Positions 1 to 9,809 of a DNA stretch of 40,084 nt are shown here, in pieces. The position numbers were made by a program, and so were the translations under genes. Numbering within the stretch: the stretch's first letter is position 1; every line of letters begins with the position of its first letter. Origin of the DNA: an uncultured Pelagibacteraceae bacterium (GTDB taxonomy: Bacteria; Pseudomonadota; Alphaproteobacteria; Pelagibacterales; Pelagibacteraceae). The notes below the pieces were generated by a model, which saw nothing but the letters and a program-made list of their open reading frames with translations, made no database searches and had not been told where the DNA came from. The stretch lies in NCBI GenBank assembly GCA_902629215.1, contig CACOQC010000008.1, forward strand, positions 1-40,084, read 5' to 3'.

Positions 1-260
1 TCCTCATTGTATTTTATCTTATTACTTTCTTTACCGAGTCTTTCTTCCCAAGCTCTTAATTCTTTTCTTTCTTTTAATAATTGGTTTTTTTCTTCAAGCT
101 TTTGTAATTTTATCTCTCTAATTTTTTGAATTTCTTTATTTTTTTTATAGTTTGAAAGTGCACTACTTATAGATTTTGTTGTGAAAGAAGCTAAATTTGC
201 TATCCCAACACTACTATTTTTTTTTTTGATTTTAGATTTTTTTCTTTTTTTTATAGACAT
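1..260 (-). CDS. hypothetical lysine-rich coiled-coil protein, 3' end truncated by window edge
   Basis: Minus-strand ATG at 258-260 opens a frame running off the window start (MSIKKRKKSKIKKKNSSVGIANLASFTTKSISSALSNYKKNKEIQKIREIKLQKLEEKNQLLKERKELRAWEERLG...); not in the ORF track because it is incomplete. Confidence 0.6.
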   Translation of the reverse strand, partial: MSIKKRKKSKIKKKNSSVGIANLASFTTKSISSALSNYKKNKEIQKIREIKLQKLEEKNQLLKERKELRAWEERLGKESNKIKYNE

Positions 261-273
261 TTTTTTTAAAAAT

Positions 274-291
274 CATTTCACTAAAGAAATG
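274..291 (-). terminator. weak hairpin, possible terminator after the MFS gene
   Basis: Perfect 6-bp arms CATTTC/GAAATG with 6-nt loop, followed on the minus strand by ATTTTT. Confidence 0.25.
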
Positions 292-363
292 TAAATTATT
301 CAATAAAAATTTTAAAAATAATAAAAATGATTGTTTAAATTGAGTTTCAACCTGTAAGTGATT

Positions 364-1701
364 TTATCGTGTTTGTGATTCCGTTTTTTTGTATTTAACA
401 CCTTTTCTCTCTAATATTTCTTTGACCTTATCTGAATATGGTTCTTCGATGTGTTCTGTTGAAGGATTAAGTTCTATTCCAGCAGGTGTAATAGTTTGTG
501 GCATTGCGACAAACTGTGAGTCAGGATTTTCAATTGTTTTTCTTACACTCATTCTATAAATTCCAAAAAATCCAATAACTGAGTGAAAAAAGAATAAAAA
601 CACAAAAAATCCGTTTGGCCCTACAAAATCCATAAATAATGAACATAAAAAAGGCCCACTCATTGCCCCTAATCCAAATATAAATTGGAGACCTGCACCA
701 GCTGCAACAAATTTTTCTTTTGAAATATTATCATTAGTGTGAGCTAAAATTAAAGAAAACATTGGTAAACTACAAAAAGAGAAAAGAATAAAGAAAAAAT
801 AAAACAATGTTTTGCTAGTGGCGAGTCCATCGGGAAGGTACATTTGTCTTGAAACAATAATCGAAATTACTGCAAATAATGCTGCACCGAATGAAGAAAT
901 TACAAGAACTTTTCTTCTATCATATATATCTGATAACTTACCAATAGGAAATTGAGCAATAGATCCAGAAACTGCCAATAAAAATGTTACGATTGAAATT
1001 TCTAAAATAGTAAAATTCATTGAGGTTGCATATACAGCAATTAATGTGAATAATGCTGATTGAATAGTTCCATAAAAAAAAGAACTTACAGCCCCTAAGG
1101 GAGAGGCATCATAAAGATCTTTCAGAGATAATCCTGTAATTTTTTTAAAATTAGGTGGTTTTTTTTTAGTTAATAAAATAGGAATTAAAGCAGCTGATGT
1201 GATTACAGAAACCAAAATAAAAGGTTGAAAATTTTTTGGTGAACTAAAGTTTAATAAAAACATTCCTATCCCCATAGTTCCATAAAGAACAACCATATAT
1301 ATTGATAAAATACTTCCTCTATTTTTATTACTTGATCTATCATTTAACCAGCTTTCAGCAACTGTATAGATACAAACCATGCTTATTCCTGTCATAACTC
1401 TTAATAAGAACCAAACAAAGGGGTTAATAATTATTGAATGGATTAAAATAACTAGTGAGGCTAAAGATGCAAAAGCTGCAAAAACTCTAATATGACCAAC
1501 TCTTGAAATGATGTTTGGAATAGTTGCTGCACCAATAAAATATCCCACAAAATATCCAGACATCATAAAACCCGTTGATGTTAGACTAAACTCCTCTTGA
1601 ACAGCTCTTACTCCCAATAGTGAGCCTTGAAAACCATATGCCATCATTATAAAGCCCATTCCTAAAAATAATGCCCAAGAATTTTTTAAAATTTTATTCA
1701 T
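364..1701 (-). CDS. MFS transporter
   Basis: 445 aa, about 12 hydrophobic segments, MFS-like N-terminus (GFMMSGYFVGYFIGA, RVMTGISMVCIYTVAESWL) and loop motif (GKLSDIYDRRKVL). Confidence 0.9.
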   Translation of the reverse strand: MNKILKNSWALFLGMGFIMMAYGFQGSLLGVRAVQEEFSLTSTGFMMSGYFVGYFIGAATIPNIISRVGHIRVFAAFASLASLVILIHSIIINPFVWFLLRVMTGISMVCIYTVAESWLNDRSSNKNRGSILSIYMVVLYGTMGIGMFLLNFSSPKNFQPFILVSVITSAALIPILLTKKKPPNFKKITGLSLKDLYDASPLGAVSSFFYGTIQSALFTLIAVYATSMNFTILEISIVTFLLAVSGSIAQFPIGKLSDIYDRRKVLVISSFGAALFAVISIIVSRQMYLPDGLATSKTLFYFFFILFSFCSLPMFSLILAHTNDNISKEKFVAAGAGLQFIFGLGAMSGPFLCSLFMDFVGPNGFFVFLFFFHSVIGFFGIYRMSVRKTIENPDSQFVAMPQTITPAGIELNPSTEHIEEPYSDKVKEILERKGVKYKKTESQTR

Positions 1702-1757
1702 AAATTTGATGTAATTATTTGCGATCTATTATTAAATCAAGTCTTAATTGTGACAAC

Positions 1758-2618
1758 TTAAGATCTTTTTAATTTTAAAAATGAGTGGATTGCAATAGTG
1801 CCTATTATAACCACTCCTCCCTGAAGTGTTTCTATACTTGGTTGTTCTTTAATGATTAACCATACCCAAATTGGACCAATAATTGTCTCTAGTAAGAAAA
1901 ATAAATTTACTTCAGCTGCAGGTATAAATCTTGGCGCAATAGTCACTAATACAAAAGGAATAGCTACACAAAGAATACACATTAAAGGAACGATTAGGAG
2001 ATCTTTTTCAATTAGTAAAAAACTTTCTATAAAAAATAAAGCAAAGGTAGCAACAAATAACTTACCAACCACAGCAGCAGGCACTAAATTTTTTGATTTA
2101 GCTGACCGAATAGTTACAGCACCCACCGCAAGACCTATGGCAGTTATGAATCCAAGAATATCTCCAAAAAAATTACCTAATTTTAAGGAGTCGAAAAAAA
2201 TATATATTATAGCTAAAAATGTAATTATTATTGAAACCCATGTTTTTTTATCAGGAGGTTCTTTCAAAAATATTGCACCAAGTATCGCCGATAACATTGG
2301 GGCTGTTGCAATCATAACAAGTGTATTTGCTACGTTAGTATTTTGAATCGATACTACGAAAGTAATGTTTGTTAAACTGAATGTTGCTATGTAAAGAAGC
2401 CCATGATAGCCACTGTTAAATAGAATTTTAAAAAAATTTAATTTGTAAATTAGTAACATTCCTAAAAAAACTGTAATAAAAGGAATTATTCCCCTGTAAA
2501 AAACTAAACCCCACGTATCAACATTTGAAAGTCTTATGAATAAAGAATCTGGTGTGATAAACATTACAGCTATAAAAGCCATCAAAGAGCCTTTTTGTTG
2601 ATCAGTTAAATTTTTCAT
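1758..2618 (-). CDS. EamA/DMT-family transporter
   Basis: Ten-TM DMT pattern (AFIAVMFITPDSLFIRLSNVDTWGLVFYRG). The ORF track start is 2636, but the internal ATG at 2618 (MKNLTDQQKG) forms an ATGA overlap with the gshB stop and is the more likely start. Confidence 0.85.
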   Translation of the reverse strand: MKNLTDQQKGSLMAFIAVMFITPDSLFIRLSNVDTWGLVFYRGIIPFITVFLGMLLIYKLNFFKILFNSGYHGLLYIATFSLTNITFVVSIQNTNVANTLVMIATAPMLSAILGAIFLKEPPDKKTWVSIIITFLAIIYIFFDSLKLGNFFGDILGFITAIGLAVGAVTIRSAKSKNLVPAAVVGKLFVATFALFFIESFLLIEKDLLIVPLMCILCVAIPFVLVTIAPRFIPAAEVNLFFLLETIIGPIWVWLIIKEQPSIETLQGGVVIIGTIAIHSFLKLKRS

Positions 2619-3541
2619 GCCTTGAGCTCTTTCCAAAAAATTGTTGCTAAATTAATTTTTGATAGATCATAGAGAGTTTTTAACCCAGTAGGGGATGTGA
2701 CATTGATATCTCCATTTAGTTTTTGATCAATAAAATCAATACCTGCAAAAAAAATGTTTTCTTTTTTTAATTTTTTTGCAATTAATCGGGAAATTTTAAT
2801 TTCTTTCTTAGTTAGTATAACATTTACTGCTTTGGCACCTTTACTCATATTACTTAAAAATGAGCCTTTTTTAGGAATTCTAGAAATAGCTCCACGTATT
2901 TTACCATTAATTAAGAATACACGTTTATCTCCTTTGTAAATTTTTGGTAAGTATTTTTGACACATTATAAAATTATGTTTTTTAATAAATCTATTAATCA
3001 ATTTTGAGTCGAATTTAGTGAGTAAATGTATATCGTTTCCACTAAAACTATGAATAGGCTTGATTATTACCTTTTTGTATTTAAGTAAAAATTTTTTAAT
3101 TTCATCCATATTTTGACTAAAAATGGTACTTGGCATAAACTTTTGATATCTACTAGAGTAAAGTTTTTCTGAAATATTTCTGATTGAAGTTGGGTCATTA
3201 ATAATTTTCACTCTATTTTTTATTAAGTCTAAAATATAGGTTGATGAAATATACTCCAAATTAAATGGAGGATCTTGTCTTATCAAAATAAATTTACATT
3301 CTTTAAGATTTAATTTTTTTTTTTTTAATATTTTGAAAATTTTTTCCTTACTATAATCAAATCTGATAAAGTAACCATTTGCAACAACTTCAGTCTTTAA
3401 AATAGATAGATTTCTTGGCTCATAATAAAATATTTTATAATTTTTTTTTTGAATTTCATTTGCTAAAAAAATACTTGTATCGGTTAAGGGATTAAGTTTT
3501 GATGGATGGTTGCCTTGAATAGCAACAATTTTATTTGTCAT
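2615..3541 (-). CDS. gshB: glutathione synthase
   Basis: Bacterial GshB motifs (RQDPPFN..YI, KPIHSFSGNDI, QKYLPKIYKGDKRVFLINGK, FAGIDFID, INVTSPTGLK). Start probably at MTNKIVAIQG (3541) rather than 3550. Confidence 0.9.
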   Translation of the reverse strand: MTNKIVAIQGNHPSKLNPLTDTSIFLANEIQKKNYKIFYYEPRNLSILKTEVVANGYFIRFDYSKEKIFKILKKKKLNLKECKFILIRQDPPFNLEYISSTYILDLIKNRVKIINDPTSIRNISEKLYSSRYQKFMPSTIFSQNMDEIKKFLLKYKKVIIKPIHSFSGNDIHLLTKFDSKLINRFIKKHNFIMCQKYLPKIYKGDKRVFLINGKIRGAISRIPKKGSFLSNMSKGAKAVNVILTKKEIKISRLIAKKLKKENIFFAGIDFIDQKLNGDINVTSPTGLKTLYDLSKINLATIFWKELKA

Positions 3542-4826
3542 ATAATTCACTTAAATCTTCATTTTTAGAAAATTTACTAATCATATGATCTGCATTAGTT
3601 GTTTTATTATCAATTACTTTTTGTAAATGATTTAAAAATAAAGTTTCGTTTTTACCACTTTTATTGAGAATATCTCTATTTTCTAATCCTTTTCTAGATA
3701 TATCTAATAAAGTTGATGACCAATAAAGAAGATCTTTACCCATTAATTGGGTATTAAAACCTTTTTGAGGAGCTTCAAGATATGCATTGATTATTTTATT
3801 GTTATCCCATTTAGATACTAGTTCATAAACTTCATCTAGATTTCCATATAATAAGCCAATATAAAATGCTGGTCCAGAACATAAGCAATCCCAACCACAA
3901 GTATCCATAGATCTTAGTTCAATATATTTCTTTAATCTGTTCTCAGTAAAAATTGTACTAAGGTGTATGGATAAGTCATTTTCTACAGGTAAACGATTAT
4001 TAATTTCTTCAATTTTTCCATCCATAAAATCTTTAAAAGTATATTTTTGTCCTGATAAATATTTTTCATTGTGATGAATAAATAAAATTGGAAAGTTGAT
4101 AATAAAGTCTGAATATTTTTCAAAATCTAAATTTTCAAAAAATAATTTTGGTAGCCCTCCACGAGAAGTGTTTTGCCAAACTTTAGAACGATAAGATAAG
4201 TAATTACTTTTCTTTTTTTCAACAATTGAGGAATTTGCAAATAAAGCAATTGAAATAGGAACAATTGAATTTATGATTTTAAATTTTTTTATAAAATCTC
4301 TCTCAGAATTATAATCAATATTTAATTGTGTACCACAGGTTCGATACATCATATCTAAACTTAATTCACCTCCAATAGGCATATCTTTAGTCATAAGTTT
4401 ATATCTTTGTTTTGGATTATTTGGAATTTCTTCAAGTTTTGATATTGGATCAAAGCCAGCACTTACAATACTAATATTAAGTTTTTTAGTAACTTGTTTT
4501 AATTCAAACAAGTAATCATAAGACTCAGCACAAGCCTCATGAATATGGTTTAGTTTATCTCCAGATAACTCAATTTGGTTACCGGGTTCTAAAGTTATAT
4601 TTTTCCCCCCTTTATTTAATCCAATTATATTTCCTTTTTCTAAAATTGGATTCCAACCAAATTCCAATAAAGCTGAAAACATTTCTTTTATTTTTTTATA
4701 ATCAATTCTTCTATTATTTTTATTATTAAATAAAAATTTTTCGTGCTCGATACCAATTTTAAAATCCTTTGTACTCTTTATGCCTGATTTGAAGTAATCA
4801 ATAATTGTATCTTTTGTATTAATCAT
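3531..4826 (-). CDS. gshA: glutamate--cysteine ligase (plant/alphaproteobacterial GCS2 type)
   Basis: GIEHEKF, LEPGNQIELSG, MYRTCGTQLNIDY, ELRSMDTCGWDCLCSGPAFYIGLLY; overlaps gshB. Confidence 0.9.
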   Translation of the reverse strand: MINTKDTIIDYFKSGIKSTKDFKIGIEHEKFLFNNKNNRRIDYKKIKEMFSALLEFGWNPILEKGNIIGLNKGGKNITLEPGNQIELSGDKLNHIHEACAESYDYLFELKQVTKKLNISIVSAGFDPISKLEEIPNNPKQRYKLMTKDMPIGGELSLDMMYRTCGTQLNIDYNSERDFIKKFKIINSIVPISIALFANSSIVEKKKSNYLSYRSKVWQNTSRGGLPKLFFENLDFEKYSDFIINFPILFIHHNEKYLSGQKYTFKDFMDGKIEEINNRLPVENDLSIHLSTIFTENRLKKYIELRSMDTCGWDCLCSGPAFYIGLLYGNLDEVYELVSKWDNNKIINAYLEAPQKGFNTQLMGKDLLYWSSTLLDISRKGLENRDILNKSGKNETLFLNHLQKVIDNKTTNADHMISKFSKNEDLSELYDK

Positions 4827-4856
4827 AAAATCTAAAATAGTTCTTTATATATGAAT

Positions 4857-5414
4857 TTAAAGTGAAGAATATGGTTTTCTAGAAAATACTTTTTTAACCA
4901 TTGGAGCAAAATCTTCTAAAGTCATGCTTTTAAAATTTGGATCAAATGAAGCTTGATCCCATCTTTCACAAAATTTTACTGCATCTTTATAATATTCATG
5001 ATCTTTATATTTTTCTCTTTGATTTTTATTTTTACCTAAATGATGAGCGTAATAATACATTTGAAATTCACCATGTTTTTGAATAATCCAATGAGTTTTT
5101 TCACTTACATAAGGTTTAAGCACAGCAGCAGCATATTCTGAATGATTTAATGGCGCTAATTCATCCCCTATATCATGCAATAAAGCCGCAACAACCATTT
5201 CTTCATTGGCGTTGTCATTATAAGCTCTTGTTGCAGTTTGAAGGGAGTGTTCTAATCTCGTAATTTTATAACCCTCTAAAGTTTGAGTGAGACCTTTCAT
5301 AAAATTTAAAATTCTATCAGCTGTTCCTTTTATATAATCTTGCTCATATTCATCTAACAATAAATATTCATCTTTAGTTCCATTTTTCATTTCTGTAAAA
5401 TTAACAGTTTTCAT
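4857..5414 (-). CDS. HD-domain protein, possible diiron oxygenase/phosphohydrolase of the PhnZ/TmpB-like group
   Basis: LEHSLQTATRA, AALLHDIGDELAPLNHSEYAA, IIQKHGEFQMYYYAHHLG, ERWDQASFDPNFKS give an H..HD..H..H..D ligand pattern. Confidence 0.75.
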   Translation of the reverse strand: MKTVNFTEMKNGTKDEYLLLDEYEQDYIKGTADRILNFMKGLTQTLEGYKITRLEHSLQTATRAYNDNANEEMVVAALLHDIGDELAPLNHSEYAAAVLKPYVSEKTHWIIQKHGEFQMYYYAHHLGKNKNQREKYKDHEYYKDAVKFCERWDQASFDPNFKSMTLEDFAPMVKKVFSRKPYSSL

Positions 5415-6896
5415 TTAATTATTGGATCCCGTATTTAATAAAGATAATTGAGTAATTTTATTATCGCCAAGTTCATCAATTGGTTTAACAGGATAATCAC
5501 CAGTGAAGTAGTGATCTGTTAACTGTGGGTAATTATCATTTCTTTTATTAAACCCTATAGCTCTATATAAACCATCTATAGACAAAAAATTTAAAGATTT
5601 GGCTCCTATATAATCACATATTTCTTCATTACTTTTATTAGCTGCTAATAATTCTTTTTTTGTAGGTGTATCTACACCATAAAAATCTGGAAATTTTATT
5701 TCAGGACAAGCTATGTTTACATGAACTTCTTTAGCACCTGAATCATACAGCATTTTAATTATTTTATGAGAGGTTGTACCTCTTACAAGAGAGTCATCAA
5801 TAAGAATTATTTTTTTCCCTTTAATAGTTGAATGATTAGCATTTAATTTTAATTTTACTCCTAAACTTCTTATTTTTTGACTTGGTTCTATAAAGGTTCT
5901 TCCCACATAATGATTTCTAATAAGGCCTAATTCGAATTTGATACCAAGATGTTGTGCAAAGCCAATTGCAGCTGCATTCCCTGAATCTGGTACAGGTACA
6001 ACTATATCAGCATCTAAGTTATTTTCTTTTGCAAGTTCAATTCCAAGATTTTTACGATGTTCGTAGGCGCTTTTACCATCCAAAATACTATCAGGTCTTG
6101 AAAAATAAATATACTCAAAGACACAAGGTCTTAATTTTTGTGGTGGAAAAGGTTTAATACTTTTTAATTCATCTTTTTCAATTAAAACAATTTCTCCATT
6201 TTCAACTTCTCTTATAAATTTTGCACCAATAATATCTAAGGCACATGTTTCTGAAGCAAGAACATAACTATTATTTAATTTTCCTATAATTAAAGGTCTA
6301 ATACCATAAGGATCTCTCACTCCAATCAGAGAAGTTTGAGTTAGCATTACAAGTGCATAACCACCTTGAATTTGAAAAATTGCTTCCACGATTTTATCAA
6401 TAGTTTTTTTTCTTTTAGATTTAGCAATTAGTTGAACAATAGTTTCAGTATCTGAAGTTGTGTAGAATATGGCTCCTTCTTCAACTAGCTTATTTCTTAA
6501 CAAAATAGAATTAGTTAAATTTCCATTATGAGCGACACCTATACCTCCAGCATTAGTATCAGCAAAAAAGGGTTGAATATTTCTTAGAGTATTATCACCA
6601 GTGGTACTATACCTATTGTGACCAATTGCATAGTTTCCCTTTAATTTTTTTAGGACTTTTTCTTTATTAAAATTATCTCCAACTAAACCAAATCTTTTTT
6701 CAGAAAAATAATGATTGCCATCAAACGTGACTATTCCACAGCCTTCTTGCCCTCTATGTTGAAGCGCATGAAGTCCTAAAGCAGTAAGGGCTGAAGCATC
6801 TTTTGTATTACTTATTCCAAATACTCCACACTCCTCTTTTATTTTTGGATTAAAGTTCTTCAATTTTTTCTTTAGATTCTTGATATGTCTTTTCAT
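5415..6896 (-). CDS. purF: amidophosphoribosyltransferase
   Basis: KEECGVFGI Ntn nucleophile, ALQHRGQEGCGI, YSTTGDNTLRN, FEYIYFSRPDS, IILIDDSLVRGTTS PRPP loop. Start uncertain: ATG at 6896 or TTG at 6863. Confidence 0.95.
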   Translation of the reverse strand: MKRHIKNLKKKLKNFNPKIKEECGVFGISNTKDASALTALGLHALQHRGQEGCGIVTFDGNHYFSEKRFGLVGDNFNKEKVLKKLKGNYAIGHNRYSTTGDNTLRNIQPFFADTNAGGIGVAHNGNLTNSILLRNKLVEEGAIFYTTSDTETIVQLIAKSKRKKTIDKIVEAIFQIQGGYALVMLTQTSLIGVRDPYGIRPLIIGKLNNSYVLASETCALDIIGAKFIREVENGEIVLIEKDELKSIKPFPPQKLRPCVFEYIYFSRPDSILDGKSAYEHRKNLGIELAKENNLDADIVVPVPDSGNAAAIGFAQHLGIKFELGLIRNHYVGRTFIEPSQKIRSLGVKLKLNANHSTIKGKKIILIDDSLVRGTTSHKIIKMLYDSGAKEVHVNIACPEIKFPDFYGVDTPTKKELLAANKSNEEICDYIGAKSLNFLSIDGLYRAIGFNKRNDNYPQLTDHYFTGDYPVKPIDELGDNKITQLSLLNTGSNN

Positions 6897-7392
6897 TTGG
6901 AAATTCTTTTAATAAATAATTACTACCTTTTTCTAAATATGGAAAGATGAATGATTTATCTAAATTTATTGGCCATTTATCATGATTATAAACGATATGT
7001 ATTCCCGAGAATATACAAACTGCAATAATATAAGATCTAACGAATCCGAAAAATAATCCAAATAGAGTATCTAAGTTACCTAGACCTGTATATCTTACTG
7101 CTTTACTTATTCCTTTATTCACAAGCAGAACTAAAAAAATTACAATTACAAAAATACTTATACCAAGACTAATATCTAAAATATATTCATTATCGATAAT
7201 ATCTTTAACATAAGGTTTTGCTTTTGGAAAAATAATTAAAGTTATAACATATGCAAATAACCATTTTGCCATTGCCAAAACACTTAAAACAAAGCCTTTG
7301 CTGTAACATTTAATTAAAGAAACAATTGTTATTATTAAATAAATTAAGTCTATAATCGATATCGAATTATAGAATTCTTTAATAATTTCCAT
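6850..7392 (-). CDS. cvpA: CvpA family membrane protein
   Basis: CvpA signature (IIDLIYLIITIVSLIKCYSKGFVLSVLAMAKWLFAYV) and conserved cvpA-purF adjacency. Confidence 0.85.
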   Translation of the reverse strand: MEIIKEFYNSISIIDLIYLIITIVSLIKCYSKGFVLSVLAMAKWLFAYVITLIIFPKAKPYVKDIIDNEYILDISLGISIFVIVIFLVLLVNKGISKAVRYTGLGNLDTLFGLFFGFVRSYIIAVCIFSGIHIVYNHDKWPINLDKSFIFPYLEKGSNYLLKEFPNEKTYQESKEKIEEL

Positions 7393-7398
7393 TAAATT

Positions 7399-9789
7399 CT
7401 ATTTACCAAAAGGTTTGACTAATAAAATTAGAGATGGCAATAAAGTAAGCACAGAAATCATGGCAAGTAACATTGCTATGCCTGTGAAAATACCAAAATA
7501 AATTGTTGGAATAAATTTAGATAAAATCAAAATTGAAAATCCAAACACAATGGTAATAGAGGTATTTAAAATTGCTTTACCAACTGTAGAATGACAGACA
7601 TCTATAGTTTTATTGTAATCATTAAAATTATTAAATTCTTCTTTAAATCTATAAATATAGTGGATGCTATTATCAACCGCTATGCCAATTGTAATGGCAG
7701 CGATTGTTATTGTCATCATGTCTAAAGGTATATTTAATAATCCAATAATACCTAAAATAAAAAAAGCAGCTATAAAATTTGGAACTACTCCAATCAAAGA
7801 TAATTTTATATTTTTAAATAAGATAACAAACATTCCAAATATACCAATCATAACGAGACCTAGGGTTAATATTTGAGATTTAAATAAACTTTGAAGCAGA
7901 TTATTGAATAGTATTAAAACACCAGTAAGTTTATATTCATTTTCACTTAAACCTATTTTATTTTTAAGATCGTAATTTATCTTTTTAATCAAATCATTTC
8001 TTCTCAAATTTTTTTGAGAATCTATTATTCTCAAATTTATTCTAGCCTCATTATCTTTAATGGAAATATATGGATCTACTATTTCTGTTTTAATACTTTT
8101 AGGAATTTTTGAATAAAGTACTCCCATTTCCAAAGTTCCTAGTGGTTTATTGTTGTTCAGCAAAGTAGCTACATCAATAATTGAAGAAAAAGATAAAACC
8201 TTACCGATTTCAGGAAGACTATCTAAATAATTATGAACTGAAGAAATTCTATCAACTTTATCTTTTGTAAACCAATATTTTTCATCATCATTATTATTAC
8301 TTTCATTACCCCAATCCTCAAATTCATCTTCCTCATCACCAATATCTTTATTTTTATTTGGAAATTTTAAAATTACCTCTAATGGAGTAGTTCCACCAAG
8401 CTTTTCATCAATTAATTTCATCCCTTTATAAATTTCTGTTTTTTCACTAAAATAATTTATAAAGCTATTCTCCACTTCAAGACGGCTGATACCAATTACG
8501 CTAAATAAAATTACAACACTTGAAACAAAATAAATAAACTTTTGATTTTTTTGACTTATGTTAGAAAAAAAAGATGTAATTTTAGATTCCTTATACTCAC
8601 TTAAAGATATATTTTCTTTCGGTATAAAATTTATAAGAGTTGGAAGTAATGTAAAAGTGATTATGAATGAGGTTATCAAACCCATAGTCATCATCCATCC
8701 AAAATCAATAATTGGTTTTATTTCACTAAATATTAAAGAAAGAAAAGCAATTACTGTTGTTAATACGGTATACAAAATAGGCCAAAACATTTTACTTGTG
8801 GTTAAGATAATTATTTCAAAAATATCCTTTTCCGGGAAATTTTCTCTTAGTTGTAAGAATCTGGTACTCATATGAATATTCATTGCCATAGTTAAAATAA
8901 GCATTAGAGCAATAAAGTTTGAAGATATTACTGTTACTTTCCATCCTAGTAAGCCAAGCAATCCTGTCATTATTATTACAGAAAAAAAACAACTACTTAT
9001 TGGTACTAAAACCCAAATTAACTTTCTAAAAACATACCATAAAGTCGCTACTATAAATAAAAAAACTCCCAATCCAAAAACAATAATATCACTTTTAATG
9101 AAAGTCATCATGTCATCAGCTATCATTGGTATTCCTCCTAAATGTATCTTGCCAATATCTTCATAGCTTTTAATTACATCTCTAATTTCAATAATATTTT
9201 TGTGATTTTGTTTTTTTAGTTGATCTCGATAATTTTCAATCTCTTTTTTTGATTTTTTTTTTATATTTTCTAAAGGAGTATCTTTTTTTAAGTAAACTAT
9301 TATGCCACTTGTTTTGCCATCTTCACTAATTACAAAATTTCTAAAAATGGGGCTACTGATTATTTCTTTAAAACCCCTTTCCCTATTTACATCCTCATCC
9401 TTAAGAGTTTTAAATTTCTCTAAACGTTCTTGTAAAGGTACCTCTGAGTTATTTAGCAAAGGAACATCTAGCAAAGTAACAACATTGTGTACCCAGTTCA
9501 AACTTTGAATTTTGTACTTAAGACTTAGAAGGTTATTAATTGAAGTATCTGACACCATACCATCTTTTGGTGTAAAAGTTAGAATTAAAAAATCTTTAGA
9601 GCCATATCGTTTAGATATCTCTTGAAGGTACTTAAGGTCAGGATCCCCATCAATTAATAAAGTTTCTGAGGATGCATCTAGTCTAAAATCTTTTGAATAA
9701 TACCCAAAACTAAATAAAGCTATTATTAACAGAATAAAAATTGACTTAGGATTTTTTAAAACAATATTTCGATAAAATTGGGCGAACAT
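7399..9789 (-). CDS. RND superfamily (MMPL/SSD-like) exporter
   Basis: 796 aa, two six-TM halves with large extracytoplasmic loops; AITIGIAVDNSIHYIYRFKEE and GWKVTVISSNFIALMLILTMAMNIH motifs. Confidence 0.85.
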   Translation of the reverse strand: MFAQFYRNIVLKNPKSIFILLIIALFSFGYYSKDFRLDASSETLLIDGDPDLKYLQEISKRYGSKDFLILTFTPKDGMVSDTSINNLLSLKYKIQSLNWVHNVVTLLDVPLLNNSEVPLQERLEKFKTLKDEDVNRERGFKEIISSPIFRNFVISEDGKTSGIIVYLKKDTPLENIKKKSKKEIENYRDQLKKQNHKNIIEIRDVIKSYEDIGKIHLGGIPMIADDMMTFIKSDIIVFGLGVFLFIVATLWYVFRKLIWVLVPISSCFFSVIIMTGLLGLLGWKVTVISSNFIALMLILTMAMNIHMSTRFLQLRENFPEKDIFEIIILTTSKMFWPILYTVLTTVIAFLSLIFSEIKPIIDFGWMMTMGLITSFIITFTLLPTLINFIPKENISLSEYKESKITSFFSNISQKNQKFIYFVSSVVILFSVIGISRLEVENSFINYFSEKTEIYKGMKLIDEKLGGTTPLEVILKFPNKNKDIGDEEDEFEDWGNESNNNDDEKYWFTKDKVDRISSVHNYLDSLPEIGKVLSFSSIIDVATLLNNNKPLGTLEMGVLYSKIPKSIKTEIVDPYISIKDNEARINLRIIDSQKNLRRNDLIKKINYDLKNKIGLSENEYKLTGVLILFNNLLQSLFKSQILTLGLVMIGIFGMFVILFKNIKLSLIGVVPNFIAAFFILGIIGLLNIPLDMMTITIAAITIGIAVDNSIHYIYRFKEEFNNFNDYNKTIDVCHSTVGKAILNTSITIVFGFSILILSKFIPTIYFGIFTGIAMLLAMISVLTLLPSLILLVKPFGK

Positions 9790-9809
9790 TAACCCTTTTA
9801 TATTTTAAT

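Noticed and set aside
1852-2346. 164-aa plus-strand ORF inside the EamA gene
   Set aside because: Antisense shadow of a well-supported transporter; no recognisable domain, composition consistent with reverse translation of TM codons
8558-8875. 105-aa plus-strand ORF inside the RND exporter gene
   Set aside because: Antisense shadow ORF, no independent evidence
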